A stretch of 64,000 bases of DNA from Faecalibacterium sp. An122. Lineage in GTDB: Bacteria > Bacillota > Clostridia > Oscillospirales > Ruminococcaceae. The stretch spans positions 140,928 to 204,927 of the forward strand of contig NZ_NFLL01000003.1 of assembly GCF_002160895.1 (NCBI RefSeq), in the 5' to 3' direction. Position 1 is the stretch's first letter. Every line of letters begins with the position of its first letter. The translations under genes and the position numbers were made by a program. The notes below the pieces were generated by a model. The model searched no databases and was not told the origin of the DNA. It worked only from the letters and a program-made list of their open reading frames with translations. Below, piece by piece: positions 8,770 through 16,141 of the stretch.

Positions 8770-10938
8770 TTATTCTGCGGTGGTCTCGGCAGCAGCGGTG
8801 CTCTGGCTGTAGATGCCGCGGGCCTCCAGATCGTCGGCCATGTCGGACAGGCCGAACTTCTCCAGGGTCTCACGGGTGGGAACACCGGTGTTCAGATCCC
8901 AGCCGTAGTGGGTGTAGAACATGTCGATGGCCTTCTTCATGTCATCGCGGTCCAGCTTGGTGGTGCCTTCCTCAAAGGCCTGGAAGTCAGGCTCCTTGTC
9001 GAAGACCCAGTCGCAGATGGCGTCGTGCTCCTGGCGCAGGTTGGCGCTGCCGCAGTTCAGCTGGAAGCTGATGGCGGTCATGGCACGCAGCATCTGGGTG
9101 ATCTTCTCGCCGGTCTCCTGCAGGCTGGCCTGGGTGTAGGTCTCGCCGGTGACGGCGGTCATGAAATCGGCCTGCAGATCCAGGTCGCCCTTGTAGTTGC
9201 GCTCCTTGGAGGGAGACTGGGTCATGGGCCACATCCAGTTGCACAGGGTGGCGGAGTCGTGGAAATTCTTGTCGTTGACGCAGTAGGCAGCCAGCTTGAC
9301 CTTGTTCTCGTTGATCGGAGTGTAGGCCTTGGCGCGGTCGTAGCAGCCCTCGCCGAAGAAGTCTTCCATGACCTTCTTGGTCACCTCGAAGGGCGCGCCC
9401 GAACCGGTCTCGCAGACGATCTCGTGGACCATGCAGTCACGGTTGTAAACCAGGTTGTACAGCATGCCGACCTGCCATGCCTCAGCAGGGCCGTGGTGGT
9501 TGGGATAGCCGTTGTACATCAGGTTGGAGTTGGTGGTGCCGTCGTCGCGGTCCAGCCAGCTCTTGGGCAGGCCGAACTTCTCCATCATGGCCAGGGTGCC
9601 CTTGGCGATGACGGACAGGTCGCCCTCGCCGTAAGCCATGCGGCGGATCAGCTCAACCTCCCAGCGGGGATCGCCGGCCTTGCACCACTCCCAGGGCAGG
9701 GAATCGTACTCTTCGGCGCTGACGTACTTGAGAGCCTCCTCGCGGGGCAGGTTCAGGAACCACTGCAGGTCGCGGTTCAGGTTGCCGTAGTTGTCCCAGA
9801 CGCCCATATCGTCCACAGCGTGAGCCCAGGCCAGGTTGATGACCAGCTTGGCGTCGCCCTCGTACTTGAAGTCGTGCAGGCCGTAGGGGTAGACGCGGTC
9901 ACCGTACAGGACGGGCATGCAGGTGTTGGAGTTGTGGGTGGGCAGATCGTAATCGGCCAGGGGATCGATGTCGTACTCGGTGTAGCAGCGGATGGGGCAG
10001 GAGGAGCAGCCGCCGTTCTTGACGGTGTACTCAGCAGCCGGAGCGCCGAAGTCGAAGTAGCCCTTGAAGCAGCGCAGAGCGATCTTGTTGATGTCGTTGT
10101 AGGGCTGCTCGCCGGTGTCGATGGGGCCGCCGGGGGCCTTCTTCCACATACGGCCGGGAGCGCCGGACCAGCGGTTCTTGCCGGAGGTGGCGCTGTACTC
10201 AGCCCAGCTCTGGGGCTGTGCGGGGACGTTGTGGTTGTTGTTGCCGCCGATCAGGTTGCCCAGCATGTAGTTGGACAGCTCCAGAACCTTCTGGGGATCG
10301 GCAACCTTGACGCTGCCGGTGCCGCGGACGGCGATGCCCTTCAGCTTCTTGTTGCCCATGGCGGCGCCCAGGCCGGCGCCGGCGGAGTTGCCGAAGCTGG
10401 TGTTCATGGTGGAGTAGTCCACCAGGTGCTCACCGGCGGGGCCGATGGAAGCAGACTCGAACTCGCGGCCGGTCTGCTCGATCAGCCACTTGTTGGAAGC
10501 AAAGGTGCCCTTGCCCCAGATAGCGGATGCGTCCTCCAGAGAGACCTGGTCGTCCTCAATGCGCAGGTAGACGGGGGTGGAGGAGATACCGGTGATGACG
10601 ATTCCGTCGTAGCCGGCATACTTCAGCATGGGGCCGATGTGGCCGCCGATGTGGCCGTCGATGATGGACTTGCCCTTGGACCAGGTGGAACGGAAGGTGA
10701 CGTTCATGCGGCCGGAGCAGGGCACGCCGGAACCGGTCAGGGGGCCCACACCGAAGATGATGGGGGTCTTCTCATCGTACGGATCCAGATCCATGGGAGC
10801 CTCATCGTACATGATGCGGTAGCCCATGCCCATGCCGCCGATATATTCATGGTATTTGGTGTCGTCCTCGGTGGTGATCTCACCGGTGGTCAGGTTGACG
10901 CGCAGGATTTTACCTGCCCAGCCATAAGTTTCAGCCAT
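8770..10938 (-). CDS. Aldehyde:ferredoxin oxidoreductase-family tungsten/molybdenum enzyme (YdhV-like)
   Basis: 722 residues. The N-terminal AOR domain starts GWAGKILRVNLTTGEIT and contains IGGMGMGYRIMYDE, GPLTGSGVPCSGR and SIGPAGEHLVDYSTMN, typical of bis-pyranopterin W/Mo enzymes. The cluster motif is CSSCPIRC (Cys311, 314, 318), with Cys566 in LCNWM a candidate fourth ligand. There is no export signal. Partners are the preceding 4x[4Fe-4S] ferredoxin and a membrane FMN protein, so electrons probably move between a cytoplasmic substrate and the membrane. Substrate unknown. AAGGAGG precedes ATG. E. coli ydhV is the closest named family member I recognise from layout. Confidence 0.9.
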   Translation of the reverse strand: MAETYGWAGKILRVNLTTGEITTEDDTKYHEYIGGMGMGYRIMYDEAPMDLDPYDEKTPIIFGVGPLTGSGVPCSGRMNVTFRSTWSKGKSIIDGHIGGHIGPMLKYAGYDGIVITGISSTPVYLRIEDDQVSLEDASAIWGKGTFASNKWLIEQTGREFESASIGPAGEHLVDYSTMNTSFGNSAGAGLGAAMGNKKLKGIAVRGTGSVKVADPQKVLELSNYMLGNLIGGNNNHNVPAQPQSWAEYSATSGKNRWSGAPGRMWKKAPGGPIDTGEQPYNDINKIALRCFKGYFDFGAPAAEYTVKNGGCSSCPIRCYTEYDIDPLADYDLPTHNSNTCMPVLYGDRVYPYGLHDFKYEGDAKLVINLAWAHAVDDMGVWDNYGNLNRDLQWFLNLPREEALKYVSAEEYDSLPWEWCKAGDPRWEVELIRRMAYGEGDLSVIAKGTLAMMEKFGLPKSWLDRDDGTTNSNLMYNGYPNHHGPAEAWQVGMLYNLVYNRDCMVHEIVCETGSGAPFEVTKKVMEDFFGEGCYDRAKAYTPINENKVKLAAYCVNDKNFHDSATLCNWMWPMTQSPSKERNYKGDLDLQADFMTAVTGETYTQASLQETGEKITQMLRAMTAISFQLNCGSANLRQEHDAICDWVFDKEPDFQAFEEGTTKLDRDDMKKAIDMFYTHYGWDLNTGVPTRETLEKFGLSDMADDLEARGIYSQSTAAAETTAE

Positions 10939-10950
10939 TGTAGTTCCTCC

Positions 10951-11595
10951 TTACAGTTCCATGTAAGCAGCCTGTGCTGCGCTGGTGACGGCATCCCAGT
11001 CCACGATGGACAGAGCGCCGGACGGGCAGCCAGCCACGCAGGCACCGCAGGCGATGCACTTGGACGACTTGCCGGTCTCCGGGTTGACGGTGGGCATGTG
11101 CCAGGGGCAGGCCTCGACGCAGGCGCCGCAGCCGATGCACTTGTCGGTATCCACCACGCGGATACCCTGGGCATTGGTGGTGATAGCCTTCTGCGGGCAG
11201 GCGTTGCCGCAGGCGGGATCTTCACACTGGCGGCAGGTGTCGGGGAAGTAGACCCAGCAGTTCTCGTCGCCCGACAGCAGGCCGTTGCCGGCGCCGTCCA
11301 GGTTCAGGCGGCGCTGGATCTTGACGCGGCTGATGTAAGAGGAGCATACGCCGTCATTGGACAGGGTGCAGTTGATCTCGCAGCGCTGGCAGCCGGTGCA
11401 CAGGTCTGCATTGACCACCAGCAGGCCCTGGGGCAGAGCCCAGGTGGCCACGGCGCCGCTGTCCACCTGCTCCTGAGAGCAGCCGAAGAGGGACAGCATG
11501 GATGCAGAGAGGGTGAGCCCTGCAAGGCTCTTGCCCGAGATCTTCATGAACTGGCGGCGGGTCATGTCAGCCGTCAGAAAATCAATTTTTGCCAT
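10951..11595 (-). CDS. Tat-type ferredoxin-like protein with four [4Fe-4S] motifs (YdhY-like)
   Basis: 214 residues. A twin-arginine motif TRRQFMK (residues 12-18) precedes a hydrophobic stretch and a possible lipobox FGCS near residue 39. Four cysteine clusters follow: CTGCQRCEINC, CRQCEDPACGNAC, CIGCGACVEAC and CIACGACVAGC. This is the DMSO-reductase-B/YdhY type of electron carrier. The gene sits 12 nt before the AOR gene, suggesting they form a complex. Export through Tat while AOR itself has no signal is an odd pairing: either the pair is co-exported or the signal acts as a membrane anchor. Confidence 0.85.
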   Translation of the reverse strand: MAKIDFLTADMTRRQFMKISGKSLAGLTLSASMLSLFGCSQEQVDSGAVATWALPQGLLVVNADLCTGCQRCEINCTLSNDGVCSSYISRVKIQRRLNLDGAGNGLLSGDENCWVYFPDTCRQCEDPACGNACPQKAITTNAQGIRVVDTDKCIGCGACVEACPWHMPTVNPETGKSSKCIACGACVAGCPSGALSIVDWDAVTSAAQAAYMEL

Positions 11596-11617
11596 AGCTT
11601 CTATTCCTCCGTTGAGG

Positions 11618-12535
11618 TCACTCTGCGCAGAGCACCTCGGTCACATAGAAATACGAATTGTTGACGATGTCCGTTACCGCCGCAGAGGTAATGGTGGCGC
11701 CGGACAGGGCGTCCACCTCGGTGAGGTTGGCGCCCACCGCGCCGGACTCGGTCTGGGTCGTGGTCAGACCAGCCTGAGCCATGCGGTAAGCGGCCTGCTG
11801 CTCGGGGGTCTGATCGGCGAAGGGTACTGCCTGCTCCTGGCCGTCCATGGCGCTCTTGCTCAGGCCGGCGGTGTACAGGTTGCGCCGTGCCACAGCCTCG
11901 GGGCTGGAGTCCAGCGGCGGAGCCAGTTCATCGCTCAGGGGCTGGCCGTTCATGGCCGAGAGGGTCAGACCGGCTGCATACATCTTGCGGGTGGCCTCTG
12001 CTTCCGCGGAAGTATCCGACACATTCCACTGGGTGGGGTCGAAGTCCTCGGCGGCAGGAGCTTCCTCCGACGCTGCGCCGGCAGCGGCATAGACTGCACC
12101 GGTGGCCGGATCGGTCACGGTGTAGGTTTTGCCTGCCAGCGTGAAGGGAGCCACGCCCTCATACTGGGACGTAAACTCCGGGTTGACGCACTGGCCGCCC
12201 AGGGTGTCGGTCTCTCCCTGAGAGAGAATCTCCACCTTGGAAACATTGCCCTCCGCGTCCATGGTCACGGCAGCCTGCACATCGCTCTGGAAGCCTTTTT
12301 TGGTTCCCTCCACGCGGTAGCTGCCATCGTCGAGCTGGTACACTGCGCTGATGCCGTAGGCGGCTGCATCCGCCTCAGACACCGGCAGCAGAGTACCTGC
12401 AACCGTGGTGCGTGCGTTCTGCAAGGAGATCAGACCGACCGCCATTGCAATGGTCGCAACGCCCATGGCCGCATAGCCCGGCAGTCGTTTGCGCCACAGC
12501 GGAGCCGGGGCAAACGGGTTGGTTGCCTGCTTCAT
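11618..12535 (-). CDS. Membrane-anchored FMN-binding domain protein with repeat insert
   Basis: 305 residues. One N-terminal membrane segment spans about 20-38. The FMN-binding (RnfG/NqrC-like) domain is split: residues 70-140 give its first half (VEILSQGETDTLGG). Residues 272-300 carry the flavinylation motif DALSGATITS, with Thr281 the expected covalent FMN site. Between them, residues 145-264 form an insert with three imperfect repeats of the form R-MYAAGL--SAM-GQ (near 183, 218 and 251). It is the first gene of the AOR operon and probably links AOR to membrane electron carriers. A flavin transferase (ApbE) is not in the window. Confidence 0.8.
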   Translation of the reverse strand: MKQATNPFAPAPLWRKRLPGYAAMGVATIAMAVGLISLQNARTTVAGTLLPVSEADAAAYGISAVYQLDDGSYRVEGTKKGFQSDVQAAVTMDAEGNVSKVEILSQGETDTLGGQCVNPEFTSQYEGVAPFTLAGKTYTVTDPATGAVYAAAGAASEEAPAAEDFDPTQWNVSDTSAEAEATRKMYAAGLTLSAMNGQPLSDELAPPLDSSPEAVARRNLYTAGLSKSAMDGQEQAVPFADQTPEQQAAYRMAQAGLTTTQTESGAVGANLTEVDALSGATITSAAVTDIVNNSYFYVTEVLCAE

Positions 12536-12633
12536 GCTATCACCTACCTGTTTTTGTCTGCATAGGGGAAAGATCCCTCCATGAAAATGACCGCTCGGCC
12601 TGCTGCAACAAGCGGAACGGTCTCCTCACTGGT

Positions 12634-12663
12634 ATTCTATCATGGGTCTGAAAAGTAAGTCAA
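12634..12663 (-). promoter_or_regulatory. Promoter of the AOR operon
   Basis: Minus strand TTGACT (12658-12663), an 18-nt spacer and TAGAAT (12634-12639), about 100 nt before the FMN-protein start. The leader between contains complementary GACCG/CGGTC arms but no obvious terminator. Confidence 0.75.
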
Positions 12664-12709
12664 CGCAAACTGTTAAATTTTTCTCATTTTGTAGCCATCC
12701 TTTTACATT

Positions 12710-13459
12710 TTATGACACAGAGCGCGGGTGCTTCCTGGCGCACAGGAGCTGCAGGCCGTATTTCCCTGCCAAATCCAGGGAGGAAAGGGTGGGCATGCTC
12801 TTGCTGACCAGGGCTCCGGCCCCGGCCCGGATGGCTTTTCGCACCATGTCTTCCGGCACCCGGCCGCTGGTGTACAGGATGCACTCAGCCAGCGGCACAC
12901 CGCCCAGCAGAGCACAGCCCACCGCCTTGTCCAGGGCGTTGTGGCGGCCGATGTCCTCGCACTGGTACAGAATCTGCCCGCGGCGCATGATCAGACAGCT
13001 GTGAACCGACCGGGTGGCCTGGTACAGGGGCAGCCCGGCGCTCATGGCAGCGGTCAGGGTGTCCACCCATTCGGGTTCCAGGGCCAGGGAAGGAGAGGGG
13101 CGCAGGGAATGCAGTTCCGCAGGCCGGGCCAGAGGCAGGTTGTCGGTGCTGCTGGCCACCTCCTGGACGGCGGCCCGGGGGGCCGCCAGCGGGTGGATCA
13201 GCTCCACCTCGATTCGGGACCCGTCGGCGCAGACCGAAATCCGGTCCACCTCTCCGGCCGATGCGATCCAGCCCTCGGTCAGCAGACGGCCCAGCGCCAT
13301 TTGGGGCAGCAGCGCCGGGGTGCACACTACCCGGAAGGCAGGCTGTCCGTTGACCAGGATGGAAGCCGCATGCTCACAGGCCAGCACCGCCGGGGTGCCG
13401 TCCGGCAGCCGGGCCGGGCCGCAGCCCGGCCGGGACCCAAAGGCATCATAAATCTGCAT
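12710..13459 (-). CDS. fdhD: FdhD-like sulfurtransferase, cysteine loop missing
   Basis: 249 residues. FdhD family signatures are clear: TEGWIAS, the HSCLIMRRGQ stretch, CEDIGRHNALDK, SGRVPEDMVRKA and SKSMPTLSSLDLA. In characterised FdhD a flexible loop carries a CxxC pair that moves sulfur from IscS to the molybdenum cofactor. Here the corresponding stretch (about residues 100-110) reads VASSTDNLP, with no cysteine. I chose ATG at 13459 because the upstream extension overlaps the preceding gene and has no family match. It follows the DUF1653 gene by 5 nt and lies upstream of the AOR operon. Confidence 0.85.
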   Translation of the reverse strand: MQIYDAFGSRPGCGPARLPDGTPAVLACEHAASILVNGQPAFRVVCTPALLPQMALGRLLTEGWIASAGEVDRISVCADGSRIEVELIHPLAAPRAAVQEVASSTDNLPLARPAELHSLRPSPSLALEPEWVDTLTAAMSAGLPLYQATRSVHSCLIMRRGQILYQCEDIGRHNALDKAVGCALLGGVPLAECILYTSGRVPEDMVRKAIRAGAGALVSKSMPTLSSLDLAGKYGLQLLCARKHPRSVS

Positions 13460-13464
13460 AGGCC

Positions 13465-13692
13465 TTATTCTCCTATATAGGTAAAGCGGGGCTGCACCTT
13501 GCCGTCCCGGTCCACCTGCTCGCACCACATGGAGGCCGGACGCACCCACAGGCCGCCCTCCCCATACAGGGGACGGTAGACCACCATTTCTTCTTCGGTC
13601 TCGCTGTGGCGGGCCATCCCGATCACTTGGTATTCGTTTCCCTTGAAATGGCGGTAACGCCCGGGCCGGACATCGTACTGAAAAGGCTTCAT
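13465..13692 (-). CDS. DUF1653 family small protein
   Basis: 75 residues, a single DUF1653 domain. The conserved pattern is GRYRHFKGNEYQVIG near the N-terminus, then HSETEEEMVVYRPLYGEGGLWVRP. The function of the family is unknown. ATG at 13692 is preceded by AGGAG at 8 nt; ATGs upstream lie too close to that RBS. It is cotranscribed with fdhD. Confidence 0.85.
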   Translation of the reverse strand: MKPFQYDVRPGRYRHFKGNEYQVIGMARHSETEEEMVVYRPLYGEGGLWVRPASMWCEQVDRDGKVQPRFTYIGE

Positions 13693-13821
13693 AGTCATTC
13701 TCCTGTTTTGTGTGATTCTCCTGGCTGTGCGCCGGTCAAAAGTCATATCCTTCGGGTATTATACCATGTTTTCCAGCCGACCGCAAAACAGGGGAGAGCC
13801 TGCTGCTCTGCAAAACAAAAA

Positions 13822-13846
13822 GCGGGCGCCCTGTCAGGACGCCCGC
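13822..13846 (-). terminator. Second terminator downstream of tRNA-Leu
   Basis: Arms GCGGGCG and CGCCCGC around an 11-nt loop, followed on the minus strand by CTTTTTGTTTTG. It backs up the first terminator 20 nt upstream. Confidence 0.8.
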
Positions 13847-13865
13847 CGGCTGCCGGATAAAACAA

Positions 13866-13893
13866 AAGACGATCTCATTTCTGAGATCGTCTT
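13866..13893 (-). terminator. Terminator of tRNA-Leu
   Basis: Twelve-base perfect inverted repeat (AAGACGATCTCA with TGAGATCGTCTT, 4-nt loop) ending in TTTTGTTTTAT on the minus strand, starting right at the encoded CCA end of the tRNA. Confidence 0.9.
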
Positions 13894-13979
13894 GGTGCGG
13901 ATAAGAGGACTTGAACCTCCACCGAGTTGCCCCGATTAGAACCTGAATCTAACGCGTCTGCCAATTCCGCCATATCCGC
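13893..13979 (-). tRNA. tRNA-Leu (anticodon CAG)
   Basis: The 87-nt minus-strand sequence folds as a class II tRNA. The acceptor stem is GCGGATA/TATCCGC, with discriminator A and an encoded CCA. The anticodon stem TTAGA/TCTAA holds the loop TTCAGGT (anticodon CAG, reading CUG). There is a long variable arm (CGGGGCAACTCG) and a T-arm with GGTTCAAGTCC. Strong promoter and two terminators make it a single-gene unit. Confidence 0.97.
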
Positions 13980-14024
13980 ATATTTTGTTTTGTTTGTGTT
14001 GTCTGGTCGCCCGGAACGTTTGCT

Positions 14025-14053
14025 ATTATAGCGCAAAAGGCGGCGGTTGTCAA
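14025..14053 (-). promoter_or_regulatory. Consensus promoter of tRNA-Leu
   Basis: Perfect TTGACA (14048-14053), 17-nt spacer and perfect TATAAT (14025-14030), about 46 nt before the mature tRNA 5' end. Confidence 0.92.
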
Positions 14054-14165
14054 CAGGCTTTTTCAAATTTTTCTGACAAATTTTCGGGCGGATTTTGCTG
14101 CATTCTGCGCGCTGCAAATATGGTACAATAAAATCCATCTTATCGCATCAAAGGAGAAGCATGGA

Positions 14166-14543
14166 ATGAATGTTGTGATTTTTGCAGCGGGCGCGCTGCT
14201 GATGCTGGTGATGGGCCTGCGGGCCACCAAAAGCCGCCGCGCGCTGGTAACCAGAGGGGAGAAGGTCCAGGCCCAGGTGGCCGGCACCATCCAGACCCGG
14301 GAGGGCATATCCCTGGCGCTGGAGTTTACCACGCCGGCGGGCAATACCCGCCGTCTGCCCTACCCCATGCCCCGCAAGGCCAAGGGCTTTTCCCAGGGCA
14401 GCCAGGTGACCCTCTACTATGACCCCGACCACCCCGAAAAGGTCTATGTGGAGGGGGACAAGGCGGTGCTGGGCGCCGAGGCGATTTATTATGTGCTGGC
14501 GGCGCTGCTGCTGTTGCTGGGCTTTGTGCTGATGGGAATGTAA
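14166..14543 (+). CDS. DUF3592-like two-helix membrane protein
   Basis: 125 residues. Hydrophobic helices lie at residues 3-18 and 104-124, with a soluble beta-rich middle (VQAQVAGTIQTREG, VTLYYDPDHPEKVYVEG) that resembles DUF3592 proteins. Function unknown. Followed 13 nt later by the trigger-factor-like gene, so the two are likely cotranscribed. The TACAAT at 14125 could be a -10 box but no good -35 precedes it. Confidence 0.7.
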   Translation: MNVVIFAAGALLMLVMGLRATKSRRALVTRGEKVQAQVAGTIQTREGISLALEFTTPAGNTRRLPYPMPRKAKGFSQGSQVTLYYDPDHPEKVYVEGDKAVLGAEAIYYVLAALLLLLGFVLMGM

Positions 14544-14556
14544 GGGGGAGAACGCA

Positions 14557-15507
14557 ATGCTTTTGGAACATCTCTATCAGGGCGAGCCGGGGGCCTGGAA
14601 GATCACTTTCCGGGCCGATGCAGAGGAATTGGGCCGGGCCCTGGCGGCCCAGCAGGCCGCCCACCCCGAACAGTCCAAAGAGGACCAGCTGGCCGAGGCG
14701 GTCAACGCGGCGATTCTGGCGCCGGATGGCTTTTCGCCGGTCTGGGCTCAGGCAGTGGCCCAGGCGGATCTGGTGCCGGTGACCGACCCGGACTTCAGCC
14801 TGCTGGCGGTCAACGAGGAAGAGGGATTCCGGGCGGAGGCGGAGTTTTTCGCCCTGCCGCCCCTGACCCTGGGCCGGTATACCGGCTTTGTCCAGGCCAT
14901 TGAGCCCCGGCCCATCCGCCGGCTGACCCTGGAGCTGGAAATCAACCAGCGCCACGGCGCCGAGGACCGGGCCGCCGACGAGGCCGGCAAAGCCGCCCTG
15001 CGCCAGCGGGTGACGGCGGAGATTTACGCCAGACGGTGCCAGCAGGCCCGGCTTTTGGCCGAGCGGAAACTGGTGTCCCAGCTGGGCGACCAGGTCACCG
15101 GCCCCCTGCCCAAACAGCTGGTGGCGGGGAATTACTTTGCCGAGCAGCGCCGCTTCAACCTGAGTCTGCAGGCCCAGCGGGTCAACTTTGACCAGTACCT
15201 GCAGGTCCGGGGCCAGACGGTGGAAGAATTCCGGGCCGAGCTCCACGCCGAGGCCGAGCGGAACCTCCGCAGCCGTCTGGGCCTGCTGATGGTGGCGGAC
15301 AAGGAGGGCTTCTGGCCCACCCAGGAGGAGGTCCAGGCACAGCTGGAAGCCTGGGACCCTCGCCGGGACGGGGAAAAGACCTTCCCCGCCAACGACGCCC
15401 GAAAGGTCCGTCAGAAACTGGCCGCCCAGCGGGCCGCCGCCTACATTGTGGCCCACTCCACCCTGCTGGACCCTCCGGCAGAACCCACGGTGGTGGACAC
15501 CCTGTAA
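14557..15507 (+). CDS. Trigger-factor-like chaperone fragment without PPIase domain
   Basis: 316 residues, cytoplasmic. The C-terminal half resembles the helical arms of trigger factor (FDQYLQVRGQTVEEFRAELH, AERNLRSRLGLLMVADKEG). The N-terminal half looks like the start of the substrate-binding domain (KITFRADAEELGRAL, AVNAAILAPDGFSPVW). The FKBP-type PPIase domain of full-length trigger factor (about 430 residues) and a clear ribosome-binding loop are absent. A good RBS (GGGGGAG) makes it a real gene. It is probably a paralogue rather than the housekeeping tig. Confidence 0.6.
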   Translation: MLLEHLYQGEPGAWKITFRADAEELGRALAAQQAAHPEQSKEDQLAEAVNAAILAPDGFSPVWAQAVAQADLVPVTDPDFSLLAVNEEEGFRAEAEFFALPPLTLGRYTGFVQAIEPRPIRRLTLELEINQRHGAEDRAADEAGKAALRQRVTAEIYARRCQQARLLAERKLVSQLGDQVTGPLPKQLVAGNYFAEQRRFNLSLQAQRVNFDQYLQVRGQTVEEFRAELHAEAERNLRSRLGLLMVADKEGFWPTQEEVQAQLEAWDPRRDGEKTFPANDARKVRQKLAAQRAAAYIVAHSTLLDPPAEPTVVDTL

Positions 15508-15519
15508 AAAATGACCAGA

Positions 15520-15560
15520 AAAAACGCCCCTGCTTCCCGAAAGGGAGGCAGGGGTGTTTT
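15520..15560. terminator. Bidirectional terminator between convergent genes
   Basis: AACGCCCCTGC pairs with GCAGGGGTGTT (one G-T pair), with inner TTCCC/GGGA and A- and T-runs on the outer sides. It serves the trigger-factor-like gene on the plus strand and the ftsH-DUF308 unit on the minus strand. Confidence 0.85.
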
Positions 15561-15598
15561 GGCAGGAAGGCCCATGGAATGGGCCGGGGAATGGCAAT

Positions 15599-16141
15599 TT
15601 ACCAGCGGGAACCCATGTCGGTGAAGGCCATCAGGATGCAGTCAATCCCGAAGGCAATGAGCAGGAACGCCACCAGATACCCCACCGTAAACAGGGCCAG
15701 GAAGGGCTGGAACAGCATCATAAAGCCCAGAATCAGCCCCAGGATGTTCACGATCAGGGAGAAATAGTAGTAGAAGGAGCCGCCCAGCAGCCGGATGATG
15801 CCCACATGGGTCAAGCGGCTGATGCAGTGGGTGATGAACCACAGGGGGAACAGGAGGGAGACAATGCCCTCCGCGATGCCGGGGTAGGCCAGCAGGGCGA
15901 TGCCGGTCATGATGCTCAGAATGCCGGACACCAGCGAGATGACCGGCCCAAAGCCGGTGAACCGCTCCTCCTTGATGTAAATGACAATGTCATAGATGCC
16001 GGTGACCACGGCGGCGATGCCGTAGAGGACCGCAATGCCGGTGAACATGCTGCGGGGCCGTATAAAGGTGAAGGCGCCCAGCAGAATCAGACAGATTCCC
16101 ATCAGGAACTGGCTCCAGCCAAAACCGGAACGACCTCTCAT
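15599..16141 (-). CDS. DUF308 (HdeD-like) membrane protein
   Basis: 180 residues with about six transmembrane helices arranged as two halves, as in the DUF308/HdeD family (MGICLILLGAFTFIRP, GILSIMTGIALLAYPGIAEG, LILGFMMLFQPFLAL). Function unknown. Start overlaps the ftsH stop by ATGA, so it is translationally coupled to the membrane protease gene. Confidence 0.8.
   Translation of the reverse strand: MRGRSGFGWSQFLMGICLILLGAFTFIRPRSMFTGIAVLYGIAAVVTGIYDIVIYIKEERFTGFGPVISLVSGILSIMTGIALLAYPGIAEGIVSLLFPLWFITHCISRLTHVGIIRLLGGSFYYYFSLIVNILGLILGFMMLFQPFLALFTVGYLVAFLLIAFGIDCILMAFTDMGSRW

Noticed and set aside
7771..11664. A 1297-residue plus-strand open frame
   Set aside because: It is antisense to the AOR, ferredoxin and YdhW-like genes. 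Its Gly/Val/Ala/His-rich composition is the usual shadow of GC-rich coding DNA, and no RBS precedes it.
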